Made by a program: the position numbers and the translations under genes. The notes under the pieces were generated by a model. The model did no database searches, was not told the DNA's origin, and was given only the letters and a program-made list of their open reading frames with translations. This document shows, in pieces, positions 8,763 through 19,500 of a stretch of 64,000 bases of DNA; positions within the stretch are counted from its first letter, which is position 1, and every line of letters starts with the position of its first letter. This DNA comes from Nitzschia sp. pyKryTriq1 (taxonomy: Eukaryota; Bacillariophyta; Bacillariophyceae; Bacillariales; Bacillariaceae). The stretch is from positions 1 to 64,000 of the forward strand of contig OY101124.1 of NCBI GenBank assembly GCA_956465555.1. The letters are read 5' to 3'.

Positions 8763-10151
8763 TTAGCAATTAGTATATTGTGCCAACCATTGTCGTTCCC
8801 ATTGTTTGTATCTTCTTCGAGTGGTTCGATTTCTTATACATCGGACCATTCGTTCCCATCCCTCTTCGACTTTGGCCAATCTTGGAGAGGATTGTATTCT
8901 CGTCCGTGTCTGTTGTCGTTGCAACCGCGCAACATTGACTTGTTGCGCGTGCCTTTTCAAATCGCCTCCGGACCATCCACTGCTCTTGAGTATTCGTATT
9001 CGATCGAGAGATTCAGTTTGCAACTCTCCCATGTTTCTTCGAATGGAGGGACGTACAAATTCAAAATCTGCCACTTGCAACGTGTACTCTCGAGCATGTT
9101 CCCATTCGATCGTCAATGGCACGCCTCTTGTGGTGGAAGGATTGTCTCCCACTGTAATTGGGTATTCTCGAATAGTTACAGTAGAGAACTGGACGCCTTT
9201 GAGTGGTGGTGGTGGCGGCGGGGCTTGGTGGTAGTGGTCAGCTGTTATTGTTGGAGATGTGGGAGGCGATGGCGCGGGTGATACTGGATTGGCAGCGGCT
9301 TCAGTTGTCCAGAGTGCCACCGAGTCCTTCGAACTAGACTTGTCAAGGATGTCCTCGCGCTCGGTATCACTGTCGGAAGCCTCTTGAATGGAAATACTCG
9401 GTCTGCTAATACGAGCGTGAGTATCGATCCCGTGTTGGCTAGTGGAAAATGCTTCCATGACCATTTTTTGTTCTCGACTGAGATCCAATTCGTCTTGTTC
9501 CGAAAGACTGCTCGGAGATCGCTGTTGGTGCTGCAGGGATTTGCGTCCTCGTTTGTTGGGACAGTCGACTCGCTGTTTAAGGGACCAAACCGGGGCTGAG
9601 GAAGATCTGTTGGAAGCAGCAAAGGCCTTGTGACAGGATGCACTCGTAGTACTCGTACTGGCAGTGGTACTCGTAACTGTTGACGCCGAAGTGGCTGTAC
9701 TCGCGGCATCATTACTCTTAGTGTCGACTAGAGTACTCAAGGATTCAGTTGAGGAGCTGTCTTCCATATGGATGGTGGCCTCCCCGGAACCCTCACCTTC
9801 CACCTCCTCCTCTTCTTCTTCGTGCTGGCCGGATGCTTTTTGACTTGTTAGTCGACCACGCCCCCCTGCGCTGCTCCTACTGCTGCTGCTGCTGTTGCTC
9901 TTAATACTCTTACTGTTGGAAGAAGGCTGGGACTTGGTCGCTGCTTCAAGTATGACTAACGAAACATCGGATCTTCTGGATCGTCGATGTGAAGAGTCAA
10001 GCGAGTCGTCGGGGTCAACTTGTATGACTCTGGATGGACCACCACTTGTACAGCACAACCATTTCCAGCCACCATTATTCTGGTTTCCTCTAGTAGTAGA
10101 CATGTTGAATTCTTCATCCTCGATACTCGTAGTAGCATCAGTGTTAGTCAT
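8763..10151 (-). CDS. Conserved unknown protein with REYPITVGDNPS motif
   Basis: A 462-residue protein starting at the ATG at 10151; the open frame runs further upstream but only from a TTG. The N-terminal ~300 residues are low-complexity Ser/Thr-rich with an acidic run (EEEEEVEGEGSG). The C-terminal ~140 residues are more complex: VQFSTVTIREYPITVGDNP, GVPLTIEWEHAREYTLQ, then a basic helical region ending QWLAQYTNC. I recall this VxFSxVxIREYxxxxGDNP...GVPLTxxW arrangement from uncharacterised proteins of diatoms and other stramenopiles, with no known function. It lacks a signal peptide and membrane spans, so it is probably soluble. It ends 394 bp from the convergent HSF gene. Confidence 0.7.
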   Translation of the reverse strand: MTNTDATTSIEDEEFNMSTTRGNQNNGGWKWLCCTSGGPSRVIQVDPDDSLDSSHRRSRRSDVSLVILEAATKSQPSSNSKSIKSNSSSSSRSSAGGRGRLTSQKASGQHEEEEEEVEGEGSGEATIHMEDSSSTESLSTLVDTKSNDAASTATSASTVTSTTASTSTTSASCHKAFAASNRSSSAPVWSLKQRVDCPNKRGRKSLQHQQRSPSSLSEQDELDLSREQKMVMEAFSTSQHGIDTHARISRPSISIQEASDSDTEREDILDKSSSKDSVALWTTEAAANPVSPAPSPPTSPTITADHYHQAPPPPPPLKGVQFSTVTIREYPITVGDNPSTTRGVPLTIEWEHAREYTLQVADFEFVRPSIRRNMGELQTESLDRIRILKSSGWSGGDLKRHAQQVNVARLQRQQTRTRIQSSPRLAKVEEGWERMVRCIRNRTTRRRYKQWERQWLAQYTNC

Positions 10152-11416
10152 GATGCAGCTTTCGGTGTGTGAAGATGTATGTACGATTATGTGCAATATG
10201 ATGCGGAGCTTCTTGCGGTTCTCTTCAAAACGTGAGAAGACCGGAAAGACCGTATAGCTATTATACCGGTACAGTATGATCGATCAGGCCGACGGTTGCT
10301 TCCAATACTAAGACTGGCTCACTGGCCCTCTCGAGATGATGCCAATGGAGATGGGTGATATGATGGAGGTCGTGAATTGAGAGTGAAGGTTGGGGGTTGG
10401 GAGTGGTGGTGGTTGTTGTTGTTGTTGTTATTGCTGCAGGTTCGCTGTGCGCTTGGTTGTTGGTTTCTTTCTCAGCGGCGACCCGCACGCACGTTCGTCC
10501 AATCCGAAGCGCTATAGTCCGTGGGGGTATTTTTTTAGCTCAGTGCTTTTCGCTGTTGTTGCACAAATAATAACACTCATTCGCTTGCTTGATTGGGAAG
10601 AACTTCTTATGTACAGTACCGTACTCGACCAACGTAGAATTTGTCCCAGCTACAGACAAAACCACGTGAAATCAGTATTGAACCAAAGTCGCACCAGAAT
10701 ATTCGTTCATTGGCTTATTAAAAATGTTGGTTTCTAATTCGGAAGTTCTTTGCAGTTCTTCGTTCGTTATGGTGCGTCGATGATGTGCGATTCTGACAGT
10801 TGCGACACGTAAAGAGCCAATCAAATCAATTTTATCTGAATTCGCTGGTTTCCGAAAATGCAATGCAGAATGAAATATTTATGAACGGCGAGCAGAGCTG
10901 AGGGGTTGGTGACATGGCCTATTTTTTCACAATGGTATGCCTGGACCCCTTTGCTTTTTCGCCCCGAGCGTCCAAGCAGATTTTCACTGTACAGTACCGG
11001 TACTGCATGCAGCGACAATACAGTAACAAAGTTGGGGCCCCCGCCACTCTCCCCCCCCCAAAACCAAAAGAATGAAGAATCCTCCTTTTAATCGCGATCC
11101 TGAATCCTGCCCCTCTCACGACCCACAAGAGAAGCAACAAGATCCCTCCTCTGTGCGCTCTTCTTCCTCCATCCTTCGCCTCTACTACTAATAGTAGCTA
11201 GCTAGTAGTAGCTACTACCGGTAGTCGCTGAGATTGAGTCGTCGTCGAGACAGTGCGGCGGTGGCTCATAATCGCACCGGTATTGTTTTCTTCACTCTAC
11301 TTGTGTACTCGTATCTTTCTCTTCCTTATTGTAGGAGCACAGTTGTTGCTGCTTATATTGCTCAATTGCCATCGCTCTCTTGTTGCTGTATTACACCTAT
11401 TACAGTTGTCAACATC
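10152..11416. other. Divergent intergenic region (unknown gene / ABCG)
   Basis: About 1.26 kb between two divergently oriented start codons. It contains a GTT run (10408-10430), short GGTACC/ACCGGTA palindromes (10265-10275, 10995-11005), a C-rich tract near 11040-11060 and a TACTAGTAG-type block (11184-11226). From 11234 to 11416 a hydrophobic frame is open into the ABCG gene but has no ATG. No independent gene is supported. Confidence 0.5.
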
Positions 11417-14400
11417 ATGGACGGCGTCGATATTAATAATGCTAATAATATTACGAGCGAGAATCCAACAGGTGGTACGACTGTAAACGACGGCGTTCCA
11501 CCCGGCGAGTTTGATGCCTTGTTCAACGACAGCAACATTGGTGATCTTGCTGGCGATGGTTATGATGGTTATTATGCTGATGATGATGCTGTTCAGAACA
11601 TCAATTTTACTTCCTGGCCTCCACCGCCCGAAGACGTGACGGCATGGTTGGTGGAACCACGTTGGAATGCCTCTGCACCATGCCCGTTGGGCTTTGTGTG
11701 CGACGGCGAGCGACAAGCCAATTGCACGAAAATACGCGCCGTATCCTTATCGTACGGGTTTGGCGATGTGCATGCCGGAGGATTCTGTCCCGAAGGCGTC
11801 GATACCCTCCAGCTATGCCCCGTCGGCAATTTCTGTCCTACGGCGGATCAAATCTTGATCTGTCCCGCCAACTTTTTCTGTCCCTACAAGACCGCCTATC
11901 CCCAACTGGAATGTTCGAGCTGTGCCGCGGGAGAAGAGACTCTGGTACGAGACTGGTACGGGTACATTCTGCTATTCCTCTTGTTTGTGCTTATGATTCT
12001 TTGGATTGGACTGGCCAGGGCTCGGCGAACCCATTCCGAGTTCTTGGCCAAGTTTGTGGATCTTTCTTCGCGATCCTTGGATTCGGCCAAACAGTTGTAT
12101 CAGAGAAAGCAGCGCAAGGAACAGTTGGAACGACTCAAGCCAAAGCTATTTGCGATCCTCAAACGACTTGAACAGATGGAACAAGAACGTCAAAAGAGCA
12201 CAGGCAAAGAGCTATCATCATCATCAACATCGTCATTACCATCACCATCACCATCGCCAGCGAACTCTACGATTGGATTCTCTTCCCTGATTTCGCCGAC
12301 GAATAGTAATTCAAGCACAACGAACACTGCGTCTAATGCTAGTCTTTCCCTCATGCTGGAATCATTTTCCAGGGGAAAGATTATTCAGTATCAAGTGGCA
12401 GGTCGACTCTTTGATGCTCTCGATAATGATCGCAATGGCCGATTAGACTTTGATGAGCTGCAAGGAGTTCTCGAACTCGAACCGGAACAATTGAAAGCCT
12501 TTATCCAGCGGATGAATGAATTGGCGGCACGACCGGCAGGAAAAAACGACAAGGATGATGATGGAAATGATGATGATGCTACGAATACTATAAGTACTCG
12601 TAATACTGTGTCGCGTCCAGTATTTACCAGATATTTTTTGCGAGTCTTGGAAGAATCGACACAATTTGGTCCTACCCCGAGCGAAGTCGAGGAGCTCTTT
12701 CAGGAGCTCAGTCATGGAGAAGAAGTTGCCGCCTACGCTAACTTTTTTGATGATGATTCTCGACTGACGCTCTTTCTCAGTGATCCGCAAATTAATATTT
12801 TGATTGCCCAACTTCGAAAGGCGGTCGCCAAGGAACAAGAAGAACAGCAGCAGCAGCAGCAGCAGCAGCATCACCGTGGAATCACTAGACTCACATCCGG
12901 AGGAGGAGAATCTACGCGTATGCGTACAAGTACACGCAAAGCCAAACCAGAAGAAAAGGGACTCGAGGAAGAAATAGAAGTGGAAGAACAGGGTATAGTA
13001 ATGTCCTCGGATCTGGATATCGATCCATATGGTGGTTCTTCGGGTACAGGACAAAGTCGTACTCTTGGGCCGCGACAGGCCAGTGAAGGATTGAGCGGCA
13101 GCATACATGCGCCACCTCCTCTTCCTCCTCGACGAACCATTCACCAGTCGCAACGAATGTCTACTGGTGTCCGAAGCTTTTTTCATCCAGCAGCAGCATT
13201 TCCAGATACCAAACGATATATTCACCATGATTCATTTGTCAAGTATTATGCTCAAGCATTATCGGATGTCACAACCATGGAGGAGGAGGCCAACAAAGGG
13301 GCTGGATTATTGTCGAATAATGACTCAATCCACAAGAGAGGAATCGATTTGGCCTTTGAAAATCTATCCTTGTCCATTCAATTTCGAGACAAAAAAGTAA
13401 ATGTTGTCGATCAGGTTTCCGGAAGGCTGCCAGCCAAAACGATGACAGCCTTGATGGGAGGGAGTGGTAGGTCAACGAATCGGTCACCTTGGAGTTGCTA
13501 CGTCATTGCGCTGGTCACTCACCACTGTCTGCGCTCTTCCGTTGTCGGAACAATTCTACGTGTACTACTGCTTCATTACTACTCTAGGCGCTGGAAAGAC
13601 GTCACTTTTGAATGCGCTCTGTGGCAGGGCTTTTTACGGAGAAACCACTGGAACGATTCGTATCAATGGCCATGTGACTTCGATCGACGAACACAAGTCT
13701 TCCACTGGATTCGTTCCTCAAGATGATATTGTCCATGCCGAACTGACCGTAAAGGAAAATCTCATGTACAGTGGTAAATTCACTCTTCCCAGAGGGACTG
13801 CCACCGAGGCGATTGAAGAGCTTGCAGATCAAGTCTTGGCACAATTGGGTCTCTCTCGTGTTGCGGATTCCATTGTCGGAGATGTCAATCGGCGTGGTGT
13901 CAGCGGAGGGGAAAAGAAACGAGTCAATATTGGTGAGTGGACAAAAAGACTTTTCGATAGAAGGCGTGATGATGTCGACGGTATTTTGTTCTTACGACAA
14001 CCATGCTCTCTTCTCTGAATCTAGGTGTCGAGCTCATGTCTCGACCAAGCATTCTTTTTCTTGACGAGCCCACGTCTGGCTTGGATTCTAGTTCCGCTCT
14101 CATGGTCATGGGATCACTCAAGAATTTGGTAGAGACACAGGGAGTCACAGTTCTTAGTGTTATTCACCAGGTGCGTTTGCTTAGCTAGTGGTAGCTCGAC
14201 CGTGGCGTCCCAAGTCTTTTACTTCTCACGCTTCTTGCTTCTTGCGGTTCGCCTTCTCGGAAACCTGCAAAACAGCCCCGAAAAGCAATTTTTGATTCGT
14301 TTGACTCTCTGATTCTGCTCGGTGTAGGCGGCAAAATGGTCTTTCATGGGAAAGTGACCGATGCCCAGGATTATTTCTCTGCACTATCCAAGCCCTACTA

Positions 14401-16338
14401 TTTACCAGCCGGAGAATCAGTAGCAGATTGGTTGATTGATGTCTCCAGTGGTCGATTGACTCCATATGAACCAGCATCTTCCTCTACGATATCTACAGCA
14501 GGGGAGCTTCGGGAAATTAGACTACGTAAATCGAAGGGAGAAATGATACATTTAAACCCGCCCGGACACGCGGATGATGAAGATGGGTTCGATGGCATCG
14601 ATGCTGCAGTCTCGAATCGGGGAGCGTCCAGCGCGAACTTCGATTTCAATCTAGAGAAGGCGAAAGAAAGGCGTCAAGAACTCTACGACTGCTGGAAGCT
14701 TTATTACGGAAGCCTGAATGAGCAAGAACGAGAGCGCTACACGCCCCCGACTCCCTACGATCTGCCGGCTCGGGTGAAAAAACCCACATTTTGGACTCAA
14801 CTGCGTGGGCAGATTCATCGCAATCTGCTCATGTCCTGGCGTAATCGTACATCCAAGCTTTTGGATACAATGATGCTAGTTGGCGCCATTGTTCTGATCT
14901 CCTGGCTACAAGGGACGACAGAAGTTACTCGGGCCCAGCAACCAAAGTTGACCTTTGACCAATTAGTGGAGGGAGATCCTTACGAGATCCCCAAGACTTT
15001 TCCAAGTTTATTCAAGTATGCCTTGGGTCCAACTGCGGTTTCTGTTGAATTTGCGCTAAAGCTGGGCGTCATAGCCGCCGTCTTGCTTGGTTTGATGGCG
15101 GCAAAGGCTTTGACGTCCAAGAGACTTGAGTTTTTCCGCGAATCTGGAAGTGGGTGGGGTAGGTGTTTCTGGCGTTCGGATATCGTATCAGGGTGTCTAC
15201 ATGTCTGATCCAGCTAACGAGTCTTCGTCCTTTTTCTTGCCACAAAGATATCAATGCGTATTTCTTGGCCCTTAACATTACTTCTACCATGGAACACTCT
15301 CTTCAGATGGTAATTGCGGCCGGATGTGCGTATTGGCTCCGTGAATCATTGACCGTTTGGTATGCGTATCAAATCCAATTTCTCATGTTGATGTGGCTGA
15401 CCGTCTCTTGGAGTTTGCTCATCCCTTTGGTGGTCCCAGCCAACAATACCGTCTTGGCGGTAGGCTTCTTTATGGCCTTCTTTGGTACGTTACTTATTTG
15501 TGGGAACGGAGGATGTATCCAGTTCTCGATAAATTCCTCAGAACATGCTCATGATTGCCATTGTTCATTGTGTTTCAGGTCTTCTCTTTAGCGGTGGAAT
15601 CAATCCAGTGACGTACGATGATATTTATTTTGGTGATTCGGCAATGGCGTTGTTTTCGGGAATTTTCAGTGTTACTCGTTATTTCATTGAAGGTAAGTTG
15701 ATTTTAGTATGAGCACGGCATTCCTCGGCCACTTCTGTCAATAGCCAGATTGTACTCATTGTTCTTCTTTTCCTCCGACCGACAATTAAGGCATGACGGT
15801 CCAAGAGGCTAGATGCTTGCCAGCCCAGAGCGGATTTACTGTGGAACCGAGCAGCGTCAATTTTCCCTTTGACTTGGTCGGAAGCTTTCGTTTGACAGGG
15901 TTGGCTCAAAACGATTTGTCCGTGATTCAACATTCATACAATGGTTGGTACTGGGGAGTATACCCAGCGCTAATGGTCGGTCTTTCGCTTCGAGTGCTTG
16001 CCTGTGGAATCATTCACATCTCGGACCGATCAAAGCAAGCCAAGAAGAGTCTCTGGCATGATTTGAAAAAGCGTCCCTTATCCCGGAACCAAACATTCTT
16101 GATAGCAATTGCTTTCGTATGGTTGACGATAATCATGTTTGTGCTCTCGGGATGGTTGATTTTGAATCAAACCGGCGAGACTGGAATCATGGACCCGCCA
16201 ACCACCGAAGAAGAGGCTACTCAACTGGTCGGCATGGCCATTGACGAGTCTTTCCCAGGCAGCCAAGCGAGTGACTTTGCAATTCTATCTGGAGCGAATT
16301 TTACCGCATACAACACCACTACGAATTTTACTGGATAG
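11417..16338 (+). CDS. ABCG-family half transporter with Cys-rich ectodomain and EF-hand-like insertion
   Basis: Seven exons join in frame: 11417-13466, 13588-13932, 14025-14170, 14276-15158, 15248-15484, 15579-15692 and 15791-16338, giving about 1440 residues. All introns are GT-AG, about 90-120 bp. The N-terminal part has glycosylation sequons and a Cys-rich region (CPVGNFCPTADQILICPANF) like plant ABCG24/28, then a membrane helix (YGYILLFLLFVLMILWIGLA). A linker carries an EF-hand loop (DNDRNGRLDFDE) and a poly-Gln tract. The nucleotide-binding domain has Walker A split across intron 1 (GGSGAGKTS), Q-loop VPQDD, signature VSGGEKKR, Walker B ILFLDEPTSGLD and H-loop VIHQ. Six or so C-terminal helices follow, including RESGSG...INAYFLALN. 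Such NBD-TMD half transporters dimerise to export lipids or other hydrophobic compounds; this substrate is unknown. The only in-frame ATG (11417) lies after a hydrophobic signal-like stretch, so the true start may be in an upstream exon. Confidence 0.87.
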
Positions 16339-16589
16339 GACGCAGATGCAGCGGCCGGAGCTGGAGATAATTAGCGTACCGGCAGGGGCTACCACAGAGG
16401 GCTCATTCGACTACTCTATGGAGTGGTGGATATTCTAGTGTTGGATGTTCGTTGGCACGCTGGACTTGAACGTCCGCAAAGTTCTTCTCGTTCGCAACTG
16501 TCTAGCTGAAGGCAAGGTACCATACTTCAACTCTCAACTAGAAACTACCGGTAGTAGAGCTCTAGAGCTAGAGAGAGAGAGCTTTACTA

Positions 16590-19500
16590 TTACTCTACTA
16601 CTAGACTTGTAGTAGTAGTAGTAGTACTGCGAGTTTTCAATGCCCCCAAAAGGGCAATGGCCGAAGGCCTGGCTTTTTTCATTTTGACCGATTTGGATCG
16701 TTTGAGACCATTCCTCAACAGATCCGTTTTGGTGGCAATGTCCGAGGATTGCACCAATAGTGATGATGACAGGCTTCGATTGATAAACATTGTCGGTCGT
16801 CGACGGTTAGCAATGTCCGGTGGAACCACAGCGGTTACTGCTCCTCCGTCGTCAGTAGTACTTGATGGTTTCTTTTGCTTTCGTTTCATTTTCTTTTTGA
16901 TCTTCTTCTTGCTACTACTAGTGATGGAAATGATGGAGGAAGTAGTGGTAGTGTCGATTGATGGTGTGATACCGGCAACATCATGATCCTTGGACCCATC
17001 GGTACCGGTAGCCACTTGAATGGAATCCAGAATTTTCTTCTTCGAGGCAGACGTAGTGGGAGTGTCCAATGGGGGAGCGTGTGGAATCGATGGAGGAGCA
17101 GATACTCTCTTCTTTGGTTTGGGAGATTTAGAAGAAGATGATGAAGGACGCCGTCTCGGCGACTTGAAGCCATGGGTACCTGTATCCGATGATGACGCGT
17201 TACTGACACCATTCCCATGGCCGCTGCTTGCTTGATCCGTCTTGGCGGCGGCAGATGGAGTAGTCGTAGCAGTAGTATCCAGTGGGGGAGCTGGTGGAAT
17301 CATCATCGTCGTCGTCGTCGATGGGGGAGCAGAAGCTCGCTTTTTTGGCTTTGGCGATTTGGAGGACGAAGAAGAAGGCCTTTGTCGGGGTGACTTGAAG
17401 CTCTTGCTGGCTCCGTTCTCTAGCGATGATGTGATACTATGGTCGTTGGATCCATCGGTACCCGTAGCAATTTCAATAGAATCGAGAATTTTCTTCTTGG
17501 CGGCGGCAGATGGAGTACTCATAGTACCACTGTCCAATGGCGGGGGTGCGGATGGAATCATCACTGTTGTTGCCGAAGGAGGGGCAGATACTCTCTTTTT
17601 GGGCTTTGGTGATTTGGAAGAAGAAGGTCGCTCTCGTGGTGATTTCAAAATCTTGGTACCGGTGTCCAGTGACGACGACGTGATACCGGTTGACGAATCA
17701 AGATCATGGGAAACATTGTTACCGGTGGCCAGTTGAATGGATTCCAAAATTTTCTTTTTGGAAGCAGAAGTAGTGGGAGTGTCCAGTGGAGGAGCGGGTG
17801 GAATAATCATCGTTGAGGACATCGATGTCGATGCGGGAGCAGAGACTCTCTTTTTGGGCTTTGGCGATTTGGAAGAAGCTGAAGAAGATCGCTCTCGCGC
17901 TGGTAACTTGATGATATCCGTATCGGGAATATTCGTAGAAATCGGAACCGACGAGACACTGCTGCTGGATCGTTTCGGTTTCGTGGTGATGGTGGATCCG
18001 GATTCTGCTGACTTTGTCGTTGCATCTCCCTTGCTTCTGCTTCTACTGCTACTACCATTAGTAAGACTGATCCTTTTTGTTTTCCCACTGGCCGTCTTTT
18101 TGGTTTTTCTTCGATGGGTGTGCTGCGTCGTCTGGGGTGGTGTTCCGAGAGATCGAAACGAGGCGCCAAGAGACGAGGATTGTGAATCATCACCATCATC
18201 ATCATCATCATCATTTTGTTCATTCAATGTAGCAGTGAGAGCATCCAAACTTCGTTGTGAGGAATCCAAATCTCGTTGTTTCCATTGTCGCAACCGATCT
18301 TGAATGGAAATCCCTCGACGACTATTATCTGCATTAGTATCCATCGTTGTTGTTGTCGTTGTCGTTGTTGCTGCAGGATTGCTGGCGTTCGATTCCTTCT
18401 TGATTTCTTCCAGATCATGCAGACTTGTATCCATAATACAAGTAGTAGTAGCAGCAGAAGTGTCCGTAGTAGCTGTAGTAGCAGTCGTGTCTCCAATGAT
18501 TGGTGCTCGGTTGCCTTTTGTTGTTGCAGCCGCATCCGTTTCTGCCTGCTTCCATTGTCGTAACCGTTCTTGAATCGAAATATTCCGACGACTATTGTCG
18601 TTGTTGTTGTTGTTGTTGTTATCCTCTGTAGTAGTATTATGATTATTTCGCAGCGGCGACGAAAGATCCGAAAGGGAACGCGAATATCTGGCAAAAGGCG
18701 AGCAAGCAGAAGCGCCACCACCACCACCACCACCACGCGGAGGCGAGAGGGGGAAAATGGGAGGAGAGGGTGGTGGTAGTGGCCCAATATCCAGCGCGGA
18801 GCCATCATCATCGTCTTGTTCTGTTTCTGTTTCGGGTCGTCCCTTGTGTCGGTGGTGGTTGTGATCATCATCAGCATCCAGCATTTTGTTCTTGGTACTC
18901 TTCTGTTCAGTACTACCACTACTACTTCTACTACTGCAAGCCTTTTCAGTCCTGCTGCTCTGATCCACCTCCTGCTGTTCTTCTTCGTCTTCATGATCTT
19001 CTTCGAGAATGGCTTCCGCTGCTGCGATAGTAGTAGCACTTCGAACGCCTCCTCTTCTTTGTTGGCGAATGTGCCGACTTGCCGTTGTTGTACTACCCGC
19101 CCTACCGACCGGCACCATCCCGCGATCATGATGCCTCATGATCATCCTTCCATTACCATTAGTATTACTACTAGTAGTAGTGGCAGTCTTGGTCGTAGAA
19201 TTCAAAGAATTCAAAGTAGTAGCACCAGCAGCAGCCGCGGCGGCGGCGGCCTTCTTGGCCTGGCGAGCGGCCAGAGTCGATATTCGCGGTGCTTTTGTCC
19301 TTGCCTTTGTTGTTGTTGTTGGCGGAACCATGGTGGTAGAATTACTTCTCGTCAGACCACCACGTTGTTGTCGATCAATCAAGTCTTGAAATTTGGAAAT
19401 GCGTCGACTAGTAGTAGTAGCAGCAGCAGTAGTAGTGCTGCGGCTGGTCGGCGTCGATGGAGAGGATCGGCTTCTACTACTGCTGTTGCTGCTGCTGTGG

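Noticed and set aside
9245-9712. Alternative minus-strand frame inside the 8763-10151 gene
   Set aside because: Arg/Pro-rich shadow of the Ser/Thr-rich coding frame.
12443-13228. Minus-strand 261-residue frame inside ABCG exon 1
   Set aside because: The plus frame has clear ABCG and EF-hand features; the minus frame is a shadow.
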